A stretch of 64,000 bases of DNA from Albidovulum aestuarii (GTDB lineage: Bacteria; Pseudomonadota; Alphaproteobacteria; Rhodobacterales; Rhodobacteraceae): contig NZ_JASBQQ010000003.1 of assembly GCF_029961185.1 (NCBI RefSeq), positions 62,001 through 126,000 of the forward strand. Reading direction: 5' to 3'. Position 1 is the first letter of the stretch. The number at the start of each line of letters is the position of its first letter. Positions 18,175 through 27,485 of this stretch are shown one piece after another. The translations under genes and the position numbers were made by a program. The notes under the pieces were generated by a model. It saw nothing but the letters and a program-made list of their open reading frames with translations, was not told where the DNA came from and ran no database searches.

Positions 18175-21100
18175 ATGGCCATGGAAAAGACCTTCAACGC
18201 CGCCGAGGCCGAGGAACGACTTTACACCGCATGGGAGCAATCTGGCGCCTTCAAGGCCGGGGCCAATGCCTCGCGGCCTGAAACCTTCTGCATCATGATC
18301 CCGCCGCCGAACGTGACGGGCTCGCTCCATATGGGCCACGCCTTCAACAACACGTTGCAGGACATCCTGACCCGCTGGCACCGGATGCGGGGCTTCGACA
18401 CGCTCTGGCAGCCGGGGCAGGACCATGCGGGCATCGCGACCCAGATGGTCGTCGAACGGGAACTCGCCAAAACCAACCGCCGCCGCACGGATATGAGCCG
18501 GGATGAGTTCACCGGCCTTGTCTGGGAGCAGAAGCAGAAATCCGGCAACACCATCATCGACCAGCTGAAGCGCCTCGGCGCCTCCTGCGACTGGTCGCGC
18601 AACGCTTTCACCATGTCCGGGGCCCCGAACGCGCCCAAGGGCGAAGAGGGCAATTTCCACGATGCCGTCATCAAGGTCTTCGTAGACATGTATAACAAGG
18701 GGCTGATCTATCGCGGCAAGCGCCTTGTGAACTGGGACCCGCATTTTGAGACCGCGATCTCCGACCTTGAGGTCGAGCAGATCGAGGTGCAGGGCCAGAT
18801 GTGGCACTTCAAATACCCGCTCGCGGGCGGCGAGACCTATGAATATGTCGAGAAGGACGAGGACGGCAACGTCACCCTCCGCGAGGTCCGCGACTACATC
18901 TCCATCGCGACGACCCGGCCCGAGACGATGCTCGGCGACGGCGCGGTCGCGGTGCATCCGTCGGACGAACGCTACGCCCCCATCGTCGGGAAACTCTGCG
19001 AGATTCCGGTCGGGCCGAAGGAACACCGCCGCCTGATCCCGATCATCACCGACGAATACCCCGACCCGACCTTCGGGAGCGGAGCGGTGAAGATCACCGG
19101 CGCGCATGATTTCAACGACTATGGCGTCGCCAAGCGCGGCAACATCCCCTGCTACCGGCTGATGGACACCAAGGCCGCGATGCGCGCTGACGGCGCGGCT
19201 TATGCCGAGGCCGCGACCATCGCGATGGCCGTCGCCAAGGGCGAACGCCAACTCTCCGAGGCCGAGACGGACGCGCTCAACCTCGTCCCCGACGACCTGC
19301 GCGGGCTGGACCGGTATGAGGCGCGAAAGCGCGTGATCGACCAGATCACCTCCGAAGGGCTGGCCGTCACCGTTCTACATAAGAGCATCGACAAGGAAAC
19401 CGGCGCCGAGCACCTCGAACGCATTCCGCTGGTCGAGCAGAACAAGATGATGCAGCCGCATGGCGATCGGTCCAAGGTCGTCATCGAGCCGATGCTGACC
19501 GACCAGTGGTTCGTCGATACCGCGAAGATCGTCGAACCGGCGCTGGAGGCGGTGCGCAAGGGCATGGCGGCGCAGGAGGCAGGCAGCTTCGACCCGGATG
19601 CAGGCTATACCCGCATCCTGCCCGAACGCGACGCCAAGACCTATTTCCACTGGCTGGAAAACATCGAGCCCTGGTGCATCTCCCGCCAGCTCTGGTGGGG
19701 GCACCAGATTCCGGTGTGGACAGCGATGGTCCCGAACCTCAAGGGAGAACCGGGGACGTGGCGAATGAGCGTCGCAGATTCGATCCCTTTGTCGCGCGCC
19801 ATGGATTTCAAGCGAGAAAACAAGTTCGATGAAGACGCTCTTGGCGGAAAGCTGACGTCGGGCGGCATTCTTACAATGGAGTTCTGCGCCGCGTCTGCTG
19901 AAGAGGCAAAAGAGCAAATCCGAAAAGTCTGGATAGATCGGGCCGGATACGCGCCTGCGAACTTGGTGGAAGTTGATCACGAGCCACACATGTGGCCGGA
20001 CGATACGAACTTCCCAGTTGCCAGCAATGACATTCCCATGTGGCGCGACCCCGACGTCCTCGACACCTGGTTCTCCTCCGGCCTCTGGCCCATCGGCACG
20101 CTCGGCTGGCCCGAAGAGACGGAGGAGCTGAAGAAATACTTCCCCACCGACGTCCTCGTCACCGGCTTCGACATCATCTTCTTCTGGGTCGCCCGGATGA
20201 TGATGATGCAGCTTGCGGTCGTCGATCAGGTCCCCTTCCACACCGTCTATGTCCACGCCCTCGTCCGCGACGAGAAGGGCAAGAAGATGTCGAAGTCCTT
20301 GGGCAACGTCCTCGACCCCCTCGACCTCATCGACGAATACGGCGCCGATGCGGTGCGCTTTACGCTGACCGCAATGGCGGCGATGGGGCGGGACCTGAAG
20401 CTGTCGAAAGACCGCATCGCGGGCTACCGCAACTTCACGACGAAGCTCTGGAACGCCACCCGTTTCGCCGAGATGAACAGCGCCCTTTGTCGGGACGCTG
20501 TCGGGACGGATGCCATACGCGTGCCAGACGCAAACCATACGGTGAACCGCTGGATCATCGGAGAGACCGCCCGTGCCCGCATCGCGGTCGACGAGGCGCT
20601 GGGCCAGTTCCGCTTCAACGACGCCGCCAACACGCTTTACGCTTTCGTCTGGGGCAAGGTCTGCGACTGGTATGTCGAGTTCTCCAAGCCCTTGATGGAC
20701 GGCGACCATGCGGCGGAAACACGGGCCACGATGGCCTGGGTGCTGGACCAGTGCTACATCCTCCTGCACCCGATCATGCCCTTCATTACCGAGGAATTGT
20801 GGGCCCTGACCGGCGAGCGCGCCAAGATGCTCGTCCATGCCGACTGGCCCAGCTACGGCCCTGAACTCATTGATGAAAATGCCGACCGCGAGATGAACTG
20901 GGTGATCACTCTCATCTCCGAAATCCGCTCCGCCCGCGCCGAAATGCACGTCCCCGCAGGCCTGAAACTGCCCATCGTGATGACTGCGATGGACGACCGT
21001 GGCCGCGCCGCTTGGGTCGGCAACGAACCGATGATCACCCGCCTCGCCCGCCTCGACGGCATGACCGAAGGCGCAGCCCCCAAGGGCGCGATCACCGTCG

Positions 21101-21354
21101 CCGTCGAAGGCGGCAGCTTCGCCATCCCGCTCGAAGGCGTCATCGACATCGCCGAGGAAAAGGCGCGTCTTTCCAAGACCTTGGAGAAACTGGAACGGGA
21201 TATGGGGGGGCTCAAAGGCCGCCTCAACAACCCCAAATTCGTCGAAAGCGCACCTGAGGAAATCGTCGAGGAAACCCGCGAGAAACTGGCGCTGGCCGAG
21301 GAAGAAGCAGCAAAACTGAAAGCCGCGCTGAAGCGCCTTTCCGATATCGGCTGA
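18175..21354 (+). CDS. valS: Valyl-tRNA synthetase
   Basis: 1059 residues from the ATG at 18175 (a second ATG lies six bases on). The class I signatures are [13 protein letters not shown] from residue 43 and KMSKS at about 704-708. The tRNA-binding anticodon domain and a C-terminal coiled coil ([19 protein letters not shown]) follow, so the protein is complete. It is longer than usual because about 110 residues, instead of roughly 55, separate [11 protein letters not shown] from DVLDTWFSS. That segment (about 19,730-20,040) is AT-richer and uses different codons from the rest; a shorter patch near 20,484-20,545 looks similar. It is divergent from the M24 pseudogene. Confidence 0.96.
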   Translation: MAMEKTFNAAEAEERLYTAWEQSGAFKAGANASRPETFCIMIPPPNVTGSLHMGHAFNNTLQDILTRWHRMRGFDTLWQPGQDHAGIATQMVVERELAKTNRRRTDMSRDEFTGLVWEQKQKSGNTIIDQLKRLGASCDWSRNAFTMSGAPNAPKGEEGNFHDAVIKVFVDMYNKGLIYRGKRLVNWDPHFETAISDLEVEQIEVQGQMWHFKYPLAGGETYEYVEKDEDGNVTLREVRDYISIATTRPETMLGDGAVAVHPSDERYAPIVGKLCEIPVGPKEHRRLIPIITDEYPDPTFGSGAVKITGAHDFNDYGVAKRGNIPCYRLMDTKAAMRADGAAYAEAATIAMAVAKGERQLSEAETDALNLVPDDLRGLDRYEARKRVIDQITSEGLAVTVLHKSIDKETGAEHLERIPLVEQNKMMQPHGDRSKVVIEPMLTDQWFVDTAKIVEPALEAVRKGMAAQEAGSFDPDAGYTRILPERDAKTYFHWLENIEPWCISRQLWWGHQIPVWTAMVPNLKGEPGTWRMSVADSIPLSRAMDFKRENKFDEDALGGKLTSGGILTMEFCAASAEEAKEQIRKVWIDRAGYAPANLVEVDHEPHMWPDDTNFPVASNDIPMWRDPDVLDTWFSSGLWPIGTLGWPEETEELKKYFPTDVLVTGFDIIFFWVARMMMMQLAVVDQVPFHTVYVHALVRDEKGKKMSKSLGNVLDPLDLIDEYGADAVRFTLTAMAAMGRDLKLSKDRIAGYRNFTTKLWNATRFAEMNSALCRDAVGTDAIRVPDANHTVNRWIIGETARARIAVDEALGQFRFNDAANTLYAFVWGKVCDWYVEFSKPLMDGDHAAETRATMAWVLDQCYILLHPIMPFITEELWALTGERAKMLVHADWPSYGPELIDENADREMNWVITLISEIRSARAEMHVPAGLKLPIVMTAMDDRGRAAWVGNEPMITRLARLDGMTEGAAPKGAITVAVEGGSFAIPLEGVIDIAEEKARLSKTLEKLERDMGGLKGRLNNPKFVESAPEEIVEETREKLALAEEEAAKLKAALKRLSDIG

Positions 21355-21366
21355 TTTCTTCTGTTC

Positions 21367-21402
21367 TGCAATACTCCGGGGGTCCGGGGGCAGCGCCCCC
21401 GG
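21367..21402 (+). repeat. Intergenic GC-rich palindromic repeat, copy 2
   Basis: The stem is CCGGGGGC at 21384-21391 and GCCCCCGG at 21395-21402 with a three-base loop, preceded by ACTCCGGGGGT. It is nearly the same as the element after argD (9041-9092). It sits between valS and the msrC-like gene, which starts 22 bases later. Confidence 0.7.
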
Positions 21403-21423
21403 CCTAACCACAGGAAAACACGC

Positions 21424-21879
21424 ATGAATATCGACTACCCGACCCTCGCTGCTGTCATCGAAAGCCTCGCCGAAGGCGAGACGGATGAAATCGCGCTAAT
21501 GGCGACGGTGGCCTGCGAGGTACATCACTCCGATGCCCGTTTCGACTGGACCGGATTCTACCGCGTCACCGCGCCGGGGATGATGAAGATCGGACCCTAT
21601 CAGGGCGGCCATGGCTGTCTGATGATCCCCTTCGAAAAGGGCGTTTGCGGTGCGGCCGCCTCGACCGGCGCCGTTCAGATCGTTGCAGATGTGGACGCCT
21701 TCCCAGGCCATATCGCCTGCTCCTCGACCACAAGGTCAGAGATCGTGCTGCCGGTCCATGGCCAGGACGGGCGCCTGATCGGCGTCTTCGATATCGACAG
21801 TGACCAGCCCGACGCCTTCACGCGTGAGGATGCCGAAGGGCTGGGCGCGATCCTGACGTCGGTTTTCGGCAGGATCTGA
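21424..21879 (+). CDS. msrC: Free methionine-(R)-sulfoxide reductase (GAF domain)
   Basis: 151 residues, a single GAF domain. The three cysteines of the fRMsr family are present at C65 (GGHGCLMIP), C75 (KGVCG) and C99 (FPGHIACSS), together with GPYQGG, RSEIVLPV and IGVFDIDS. The enzyme reduces free methionine-R-sulfoxide using a thioredoxin-type donor and protects against oxidative stress in the cytoplasm. It is 69 bases after valS and may be co-transcribed through the GC-rich repeat. Confidence 0.9.
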   Translation: MNIDYPTLAAVIESLAEGETDEIALMATVACEVHHSDARFDWTGFYRVTAPGMMKIGPYQGGHGCLMIPFEKGVCGAAASTGAVQIVADVDAFPGHIACSSTTRSEIVLPVHGQDGRLIGVFDIDSDQPDAFTREDAEGLGAILTSVFGRI

Positions 21880-21942
21880 CGCGGGCGGGCTGGCGGATAG
21901 CCGCTATGCAGGACAGTCTCTGGCTGTGGCCGGAGACTGCAC

Positions 21943-22743
21943 ATGAGCGATACGGAACATCACCGGGGAAGCTGCCTCTGCGGCGGCGTGCGGTTTGAGA
22001 CGGTGGGCCCCCTGCGCGATGTCTGGGCCTGTCATTGCGGGCAGTGCCGCAAGACCAGCGGGCATTACTGGGCGGCGACCTCGGTGCCGCTCGACCGGCT
22101 TTCGATCACATCCGGCAATACCCTCGCCTGGTATGACAGTTCGCCCGCAGCACGGCGGGGGTTCTGTTCGCGTTGCGGCGCGAGCCTTTTCTGGGAACCA
22201 AAGGACGGCGGACGCATGGCCATCGCGCCGGGTGCTCTCGACGGGCCGACGGGATTGACGCTGCCCCGGCACATCCATGCCGAAGACCGGGGCGACTACT
22301 ATTCCTGCGAAGGACCGCCGCCTGAAGCCCCTCTCAATCTGCCCGAACGGATCGATTGTTCCTGCCTCTGCGGCGCGGTCTCGTTCAGCCTGCCGGGCCC
22401 GGCGGGCGAGATCACCGCCTGCCATTGTGGCCAGTGCCGCAAGCTGTCGGGGCACTACTCCGCCTCGTTCGACGCCGATGAGGCCAAAGTGACATGGCAC
22501 CGCAAAGAGGGGCTCGCCGAATACCGGACGCCCGGAGGAGGGCTGCGCGGGTTCTGCAAGCATTGCGGGTCAAGCCTCTGGTTCCGCTCGGCAAAGGAGG
22601 AGTTTTCGGTCGAGGCCGGATCGGTATCGGGTGCGACCGGCGGTCGGCTTTCGGACCATATCTTCGTGGTCAGCAAGGGGGACTACTACGCGATCGACGA
22701 CGGCCTGCCGCAATCCGGCCAGTGGAGCCCGCCAACAAAGTAA
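21943..22743 (+). CDS. Protein with two tandem GFA (CENP-V) zinc domains
   Basis: 266 residues. Each half contains a complete GFA zinc-site set. The first is GSCLCGGVRF (C11, C13), then ACHCGQCRKTSGHYW (C30, C32, C35) and a later FCSRCGASLFW. The second is CSCLCGAVSF, ACHCGQCRKLSGHYS and FCKHCGSSLWF. GFA proteins bind glutathione adducts or other small thiols; most members have one domain of about 130 residues. The tandem form looks like an internal duplication and fusion. The substrate is unknown, since most GFA proteins are not the formaldehyde enzyme. Confidence 0.88.
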   Translation: MSDTEHHRGSCLCGGVRFETVGPLRDVWACHCGQCRKTSGHYWAATSVPLDRLSITSGNTLAWYDSSPAARRGFCSRCGASLFWEPKDGGRMAIAPGALDGPTGLTLPRHIHAEDRGDYYSCEGPPPEAPLNLPERIDCSCLCGAVSFSLPGPAGEITACHCGQCRKLSGHYSASFDADEAKVTWHRKEGLAEYRTPGGGLRGFCKHCGSSLWFRSAKEEFSVEAGSVSGATGGRLSDHIFVVSKGDYYAIDDGLPQSGQWSPPTK

Positions 22744-22773
22744 GGTGGATATAAACCCAGCTTGCGTGTGGGA

Positions 22774-23196
22774 TCACAATCGTCGGCTCGGCACCCAGGC
22801 ATAGCCGTTTTCGCAGAGGATGTAGCATTCCCTGAGCCCGTGCGGCTTGTCTGTCGGTTCCTGCAGGAGCGTCGCGTCAGGAATAGCCGCAGCCCGTTCC
22901 GCCGCCACATCGGGGTCGGTCTCATATAGCCTGATCTCCAGCCCGGCACCACGCGCGCCCGCTTCGGGCAGAAGTCCGAGCAGCGGGTTTTCGGCATAGG
23001 TGCCGTCGGAATGCAGCTGAAAGACCTCGCCGTGATAGGTCATGATGGCGAAATCGGCCGTAGCCCGGTGCGTCTTCATATCGAAAACCGCCTCCAGAAA
23101 CGCCGCGAGCCGCTTCACGTCCCGCACGACGAGGTTGAGCCCGATCCCTGTCAGCGACCGGCCGAAATCCTCTGGCGTGACCGTTTCGAAATCCAT
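22774..23196 (-). CDS. VOC (glyoxalase/bleomycin resistance-like) family protein
   Basis: 140 residues from the ATG at 23196, which has GAGGTG eight bases upstream; the ATG six bases earlier is too close to that site. The sequence has the paired beta-alpha-beta-beta-beta arrangement: LTGIGLNLVVRDVKRLAAFL, then EVFQLHSDGTY, and a second half with GLEIRLYETDPDVAAERA and ENGYAWVPS. VOC proteins bind divalent metal, and a His and Glu on the strands could serve, but no activity can be assigned. It is a single gene facing the GFA gene and divergent from the methyltransferase gene. Confidence 0.8.
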   Translation of the reverse strand: MDFETVTPEDFGRSLTGIGLNLVVRDVKRLAAFLEAVFDMKTHRATADFAIMTYHGEVFQLHSDGTYAENPLLGLLPEAGARGAGLEIRLYETDPDVAAERAAAIPDATLLQEPTDKPHGLRECYILCENGYAWVPSRRL

Positions 23197-23343
23197 TCTC
23201 ATCACCTCGTGCTGGTGGTCGGAGGCTCGCACCCGACCCGGCCCCCGTCATTCTCAGCTTGACCCGTCCGCCGGTTTCCGCCAGCGCTGAAAGCGACAGG
23301 ATTGCAGGCAGATCGGACGACGATCCGCAAGGAGAGAGAACAG

Positions 23344-24240
23344 ATGGCCGATATCACGCTTCTCGACGGCGGCATGGGGCAGGAACTGGTGGCGCGGTCC
23401 GGCGATGCGCCGACGCCGCTCTGGTCGACGCAGGTGATGATTGATCATCCCGGCCTCGTCCGCGCGGTGCATGAGGACTATTTCAAGGCCGGCTCGACTG
23501 TGGCCACGACGAACACCTATGCGATCCACCACGACCGGCTGGTGAAGGCCGGAATCGACGACCGTTTCGCGAGCCTGCACATGCAGGCATTGGCCGAGGC
23601 GGCAGCAGCCCGGGCCGCGCATGGCTCAGGCCGGATCGCCGGGTCGCTCGGCCCCCTCGTCGCCTCCTACCGTCCCGAGACCCATCCGCCGCATGACGAG
23701 GCGGTGGCGAAATATGCCGAGATTGCCGGGCTCCTGGCCCCCGTGGTCGATTTCTTCATTGCCGAGACGGTCGCCTCGCTCGCCCATGCGCGTGCGGTGC
23801 TGGAGGGCGCGAAGACCGGTGGCAGGCCCGTCTGGCTGTCGGTCACCGTTGATGACGAGAACGGATCGCGCCTGCGTTCGGGCGAGCCGGTCGCGGCCCT
23901 TGGCCCGGTGCTGGAGAAAGGCGGCGCGGCGGCGGTCTTGGCCAATTGCTCCGCCCCCGAGGCGATGGCAGCGGCGCTTGACGGTTTCAGGGCCTCCGGT
24001 CTGCCCTTCGGTGCCTATGCCAACGGCTTCCAGCAGATCACCAAGGATTTCCTGAAAGACAGCCCGACCGTCGATGCCCTGCACGCCCGGCCCGAGATGA
24101 CGCCCGCGCATTATGCCGATTTCGCGATGCGCTGGGTCGATATGGGGGCGACGATCATCGGTGGGTGCTGCGAGACCGGTCCCGCCCATATCGCCGAGAT
24201 CGCCCGGCGGATCAGGGCAGCGGGACACCGGCTGGTCTGA
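23344..24240 (+). CDS. Homocysteine S-methyltransferase family protein
   Basis: 298 residues from the ATG at 23344, preceded by AAGGAGAGAGAACAG; the frame extends 14 codons upstream without a ribosome site. The N-terminus ITLLDGGMGQEL is the family start, and the zinc ligands are visible as ANCSAPEAM and GGCCETGP (C275, C276). It transfers a methyl group, probably from S-methylmethionine or betaine, to homocysteine in methionine recycling. No SAM riboswitch was recognised in the 147-base leader. The RluA gene follows after 55 bases. Confidence 0.9.
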   Translation: MADITLLDGGMGQELVARSGDAPTPLWSTQVMIDHPGLVRAVHEDYFKAGSTVATTNTYAIHHDRLVKAGIDDRFASLHMQALAEAAAARAAHGSGRIAGSLGPLVASYRPETHPPHDEAVAKYAEIAGLLAPVVDFFIAETVASLAHARAVLEGAKTGGRPVWLSVTVDDENGSRLRSGEPVAALGPVLEKGGAAAVLANCSAPEAMAAALDGFRASGLPFGAYANGFQQITKDFLKDSPTVDALHARPEMTPAHYADFAMRWVDMGATIIGGCCETGPAHIAEIARRIRAAGHRLV

Positions 24241-24295
24241 TCCCCGTGCAGTCGGGGGGTGGTTCCCGCCGGTGCCGTCGTGCTATCGCGCCAAA

Positions 24296-24952
24296 ATGAC
24301 CGATGACGCCTATGCCCCGCCCGACACGCCCCTGACCGTGATCCATGCCGATCACGCGGTGCTTGTCATCGACAAGCCTGCCGGACTGCTGTCGGTCCCG
24401 GGCAAGGGCGAGGATCTGGCCGATTGCCTGATCGCGCGGGTGCAGGGTCTTTATCCCGAGGCTTTGCTGGTTCACCGACTTGACCGGGACACATCCGGCG
24501 TAATGGTCTTTGCCCTGACGCGCCATGCGCAGCGCGAACTCTCGGCCCAGTTCGAGGCGCGCAAGACGAAGAAGGCTTATCGCGCGCGGCTTTGGGGCCA
24601 TCTGGAACCGAAAGAGGGAACGGTCGATCTGCCGCTGATCGTCGACTGGCCGAACCGGCCGCGGCAGCATGTCGATCATGTGAACGGCAAGCCCGCCGAG
24701 ACCAGCTGGAAGGTGCTCGGCCATGACGAGGACGGCACGACCCGCGTGCGGCTTTTCCCGCTGACCGGGCGCAGCCACCAACTGCGCGTGCACATGATGG
24801 AACTCAGCCACCCGATCCTCGGCGATCCGCTTTATGCCGAGGGTCCGGCCCGCGACTTTCCTCGCCTGATGCTGCATGCTGAAAGCCTGCGGTTCAACCA
24901 CCCTGAGACTGGCAAGGGTATGACCTTTACCGCGCCGGTCCCATTCCGGTGA
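24296..24952 (+). CDS. RluA-family pseudouridine synthase
   Basis: 218 residues from the ATG at 24296. The catalytic motif HRLDRDTSGVMVFAL gives the nucleophile D63; the later region GRSHQLRVHM and GDPLYAEG is also typical. There is no N-terminal S4 domain, so this is the short RluA type, which modifies 23S rRNA U746 and/or tRNA U32 in E. coli. The stop overlaps the GTG of the DUF1643 gene by four bases. Its exact RNA target is not determinable here. Confidence 0.9.
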   Translation: MTDDAYAPPDTPLTVIHADHAVLVIDKPAGLLSVPGKGEDLADCLIARVQGLYPEALLVHRLDRDTSGVMVFALTRHAQRELSAQFEARKTKKAYRARLWGHLEPKEGTVDLPLIVDWPNRPRQHVDHVNGKPAETSWKVLGHDEDGTTRVRLFPLTGRSHQLRVHMMELSHPILGDPLYAEGPARDFPRLMLHAESLRFNHPETGKGMTFTAPVPFR

Positions 24953-25482
24953 TCGTCCGGTTCCACGAGGCGGCGGGCACCCGGTCTGAGGCGCGGTATT
25001 CCGAATGTGGCGCGTATCGCTATCTGCTCAGCCGTGACTGGGGCGCGGGCGGGCGGTTGCTTTATATCCTGCTCAACCCCTCGACCGCTACGGAAGAGCG
25101 TAATGACCCGACGATCGAACGCTGCGAAAGGCGGGCGCGGGCGCTGGGCTTTGGCGGTTTCGCGGTCGCCAACCTGTTTGCCTATCGCGCCACCGAACCG
25201 CGCGACCTGAAGCAGGCGGAGGCGCCGGTCGGTCGCGACAACGACGCACAGCTTCTGGCGGCCGCAACTTCGGCCGAGCGTATTCTGTGCGGCTGGGGTG
25301 TGCATGGGTCCCGTCATGGACGCGGGGCGGCGGTGGCGCAGCTTTTGCGGGAAGCCGGGTTACCGCTCTGGCATCTCGGTTTGACGAAAGCCGGATTTCC
25401 CCGGCACCCGCTTTATGTTGGCTATGTGCAGAATTTGCAGCCTTGGGTTGATCTGCCGCGCCCTAAAAGTGCCAAAAATTGA
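24949..25482 (+). CDS. DUF1643 domain-containing protein
   Basis: 177 residues from a GTG that overlaps the rluA-type stop. The DUF1643 signature is present: YRYLLSRDW, LYILLNPSTAT, NDPTIERCERRA and FGGFAVANLFAYRATEP, with a later ILCGWGVHG. No function is established for the family. The overlap suggests that it is translated together with the pseudouridine synthase. Confidence 0.88.
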   Translation: MIVRFHEAAGTRSEARYSECGAYRYLLSRDWGAGGRLLYILLNPSTATEERNDPTIERCERRARALGFGGFAVANLFAYRATEPRDLKQAEAPVGRDNDAQLLAAATSAERILCGWGVHGSRHGRGAAVAQLLREAGLPLWHLGLTKAGFPRHPLYVGYVQNLQPWVDLPRPKSAKN

Positions 25483-25588
25483 ATCTATCCAGCCCGCCAT
25501 TGTGCCCATGTTAACGTGACCAGCTTTGACTGGTCGCGGGGTATGCCGGCGATGGGGATTGCCGGTAGCGAAGATCTGGGGGTGCAGG

Positions 25589-26563
25589 ATGTTCATGCTG
25601 GCCGGGTTGCTGGGGCTGTTCGCGGCAGGTGTTGCCGTTGAACTCAGCGGTGTTCTGAAGACCGGGGACGAGGATACTTCAGACCGGGATGCCGAGGGCG
25701 ATATCGACGCGCCCGAGGCGGAACAGCTTGAAAACACCATTGAGGGCACGCCGCTGGCCGAGGTTATTTCCGGCACGAACAGCGCGGACAACATCCACGG
25801 CGACGGCGGTGACGACCAGATCGGCGGTTATGACGACGCTGACGCGATCCATGGCGATGGCGGAGACGACGACCTGCACGGTCAGGGTGGAGACGATACG
25901 ATCTTTGGTGGCGACGGCGACGACAGCCTTTATGGCGGGGACGGGGCGGATGATCTCTATGGGGATGCCGGGGACGACTATCTGGCGGGTTATGAGGGCG
26001 ATGATCGGCTCGACGGTGGGGCGGGCAGAGACCACCTGATCGGCGGGGGTGGGCAGGACAGCCTTTATGGCGGCGGCGGGGACGACGCGCTTCAGGGGGC
26101 GCTTGGTGACGATCTGCTGGACGGCGGTCTGGGGCAGGACACTCTGATGGGCGGGGACGGCAATGATGTGCTCGATGGCCGCTTGCCGGACAGCGGGGGC
26201 CCCGACGCCGATGGCCGCGACTTCCTGAATGGCGGCGAAGGCGACGACACGATTTTCGCCGGCCACGATGACTGGGTTGAGGGCGGGGAAGGGGCGGATG
26301 TGTTTTCGCTTTCGGACTGGCTCAGCGGCGACGCTGGGCCTGCGGTGATCGCCGACTACAACCCGGTGGAAGATCAATTGGTGCTGAATTACGATCCCGT
26401 GGCCCATCCCGACCCGGTGGTCACTGTTCTACCGGACCCGGATCTGGAAGGGGCGATGCAGGTCCTGATCCACGGGAAGGTTGTGGCGCATGTTCTGGGG
26501 GCTGACGGGCTCAGCCCCGCCGATGTACGGCTGATTGCCGAAAGCTCCGGGTCCCCGGTCTGA
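25589..26563 (+). CDS. N-terminally anchored RTX-repeat calcium-binding protein
   Basis: 324 residues from the ATG at 25589, which has GGGGGTG just upstream. The N-terminus MFMLAGLLGLFAAGVAVELSG is one hydrophobic segment, likely a membrane anchor or uncleaved signal. From about residue 62 to 205 there are roughly 15 nonapeptide RTX repeats such as GGDGDDSLYGGDGADDLYG, which fold into a calcium-filled beta-roll. A non-repeat C-terminal domain of about 100 residues follows. A hydrophobic N-terminus is unusual for RTX proteins, which normally leave by a type I system using a C-terminal signal. It lies 143 bases before rpsO. Confidence 0.85.
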   Translation: MFMLAGLLGLFAAGVAVELSGVLKTGDEDTSDRDAEGDIDAPEAEQLENTIEGTPLAEVISGTNSADNIHGDGGDDQIGGYDDADAIHGDGGDDDLHGQGGDDTIFGGDGDDSLYGGDGADDLYGDAGDDYLAGYEGDDRLDGGAGRDHLIGGGGQDSLYGGGGDDALQGALGDDLLDGGLGQDTLMGGDGNDVLDGRLPDSGGPDADGRDFLNGGEGDDTIFAGHDDWVEGGEGADVFSLSDWLSGDAGPAVIADYNPVEDQLVLNYDPVAHPDPVVTVLPDPDLEGAMQVLIHGKVVAHVLGADGLSPADVRLIAESSGSPV

Positions 26564-26705
26564 TCGCCGGTCGATTAGAGCTTTTCTTTCAAGGAAATTT
26601 CCCCTATACGCCCGCATCCGCCCCAAATGGCGGCTACTTCTCCACGGGCCTTGCTGGACGACATCCCGGCTTGCGCCATAACCCTTAATCCGAAAGGAGA
26701 CCCCG

Positions 26706-26975
26706 ATGTCGATCACTGCTGAAGAAAAAGCCCGCGTCATGAAGGAATTCGCGACCAAGGAAGGCGATACCGGTTCGCCGGAAGTTCAGGTCGCCATTCT
26801 CACCTCGCGCATCACCACGCTGACCGAGCATTTCAAGACCCACAAGAAGGATAACCACGGCCGCCGTGGCCTTCTGAAGATGGTCGCCCAGCGCCGCAAG
26901 CTTCTCGACTATCTCAAGAAGAACGATGACGCGCGCTATCAGGAACTGATCAAGCGTCTCGGCATCCGCCGCTGA
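26706..26975 (+). CDS. rpsO: 30S ribosomal protein S15
   Basis: 89 residues, the universal S15 length, with [17 protein letters not shown] and the RNA-contact region [19 protein letters not shown]. It binds the central domain of 16S rRNA early in assembly. The ribosome site is AAAGGAGACCCCG. The 142-base leader contains the palindrome GGAAATTTCC at 26593-26602 and a possible -10 TATACG after it. A strong terminator follows, so the gene is monocistronic here and separated from pnp. Confidence 0.97.
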   Translation: MSITAEEKARVMKEFATKEGDTGSPEVQVAILTSRITTLTEHFKTHKKDNHGRRGLLKMVAQRRKLLDYLKKNDDARYQELIKRLGIRR

Positions 26976-27000
26976 TCGCGACCAGACCTGACCAAGACCA

Positions 27001-27027
27001 ACGCGCCCTTTCGGGGCGCGTTTTTCT
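27001..27027 (+). terminator. Rho-independent terminator of rpsO
   Basis: The stem is ACGCGCCC (27001-27008) with GGGCGCGT (27014-27021) around a five-base loop, followed by a run of T and TTTCTTTG. It begins 25 bases after the rpsO stop. Confidence 0.92.
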
Positions 27028-27088
27028 TTGCGTGGCTTGAATGATGCGATCCCGGCAATGAATGCCGCGAAGCCGGTAATTCGGCTAT

Positions 27089-27127
27089 CGGCAAAGCGTC
27101 GGCGTTTTGTCGGCAAAGTGTATGGCA
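27089..27127 (+). repeat. Three phased 11-bp units (CGGCnAAnCGT type), copy A
   Basis: Units CGGCAAAGCGT, CGGCGTTTTGT and CGGCAAAGTGT follow each other without gaps at 27089, 27100 and 27111, then ATGGCA. A 39-base element with 33 identical positions occurs at 49201-49239 near apt. An 11-bp period puts every unit on the same face of the helix, as for a cooperatively bound protein. The rest of the 27,033-27,485 gap has no gene that I can support. Confidence 0.65.
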
Positions 27128-27485
27128 ATCGGTCGGGGCGGAACCGGGCGCCGACTGGACATGTCACGCCCAGAGCGCGGAGGGGCGCTGCTCCGGCCCC
27201 ATTCCGCGCGCCTTGGTGCCGGAAGATGATGCTCCGGCATAACCGGTTTGCGGCGCGCGGGGACACCGGGCGGCGGATGCCAACATTACTTCTCCATGTA
27301 TTAAGACATCTGCCACCGCAGTATCTGTGCGAGCGGCGTCAGCCTCAGACGGCGGCCATTGAATGGCTCGTGAGCTTGACGTGGTAAAAATAAACCTGCA
27401 GTTGAATTTTCAAACAAAGAGTCCTTGGGCATCCAAAATTTCGGAAAAATATAGTATACGAAATGCCTTCATGGTGGAGGCTGTT

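Noticed and set aside
19375-21411. 678-codon open frame antisense to valS
   Set aside because: Shadow frame produced by high GC in the third position; no ribosome site and no recognisable domain.
23262-23343. Possible SAM-type riboswitch before the homocysteine methyltransferase gene
   Set aside because: No conserved SAM-I, SAM-II or SAH core was recognisable in this short leader.
25800-26200. DNA-level tandem repeat in the RTX gene
   Set aside because: Repetition follows the protein nonapeptide and is diverged at DNA level, so it is reported as part of the protein only.
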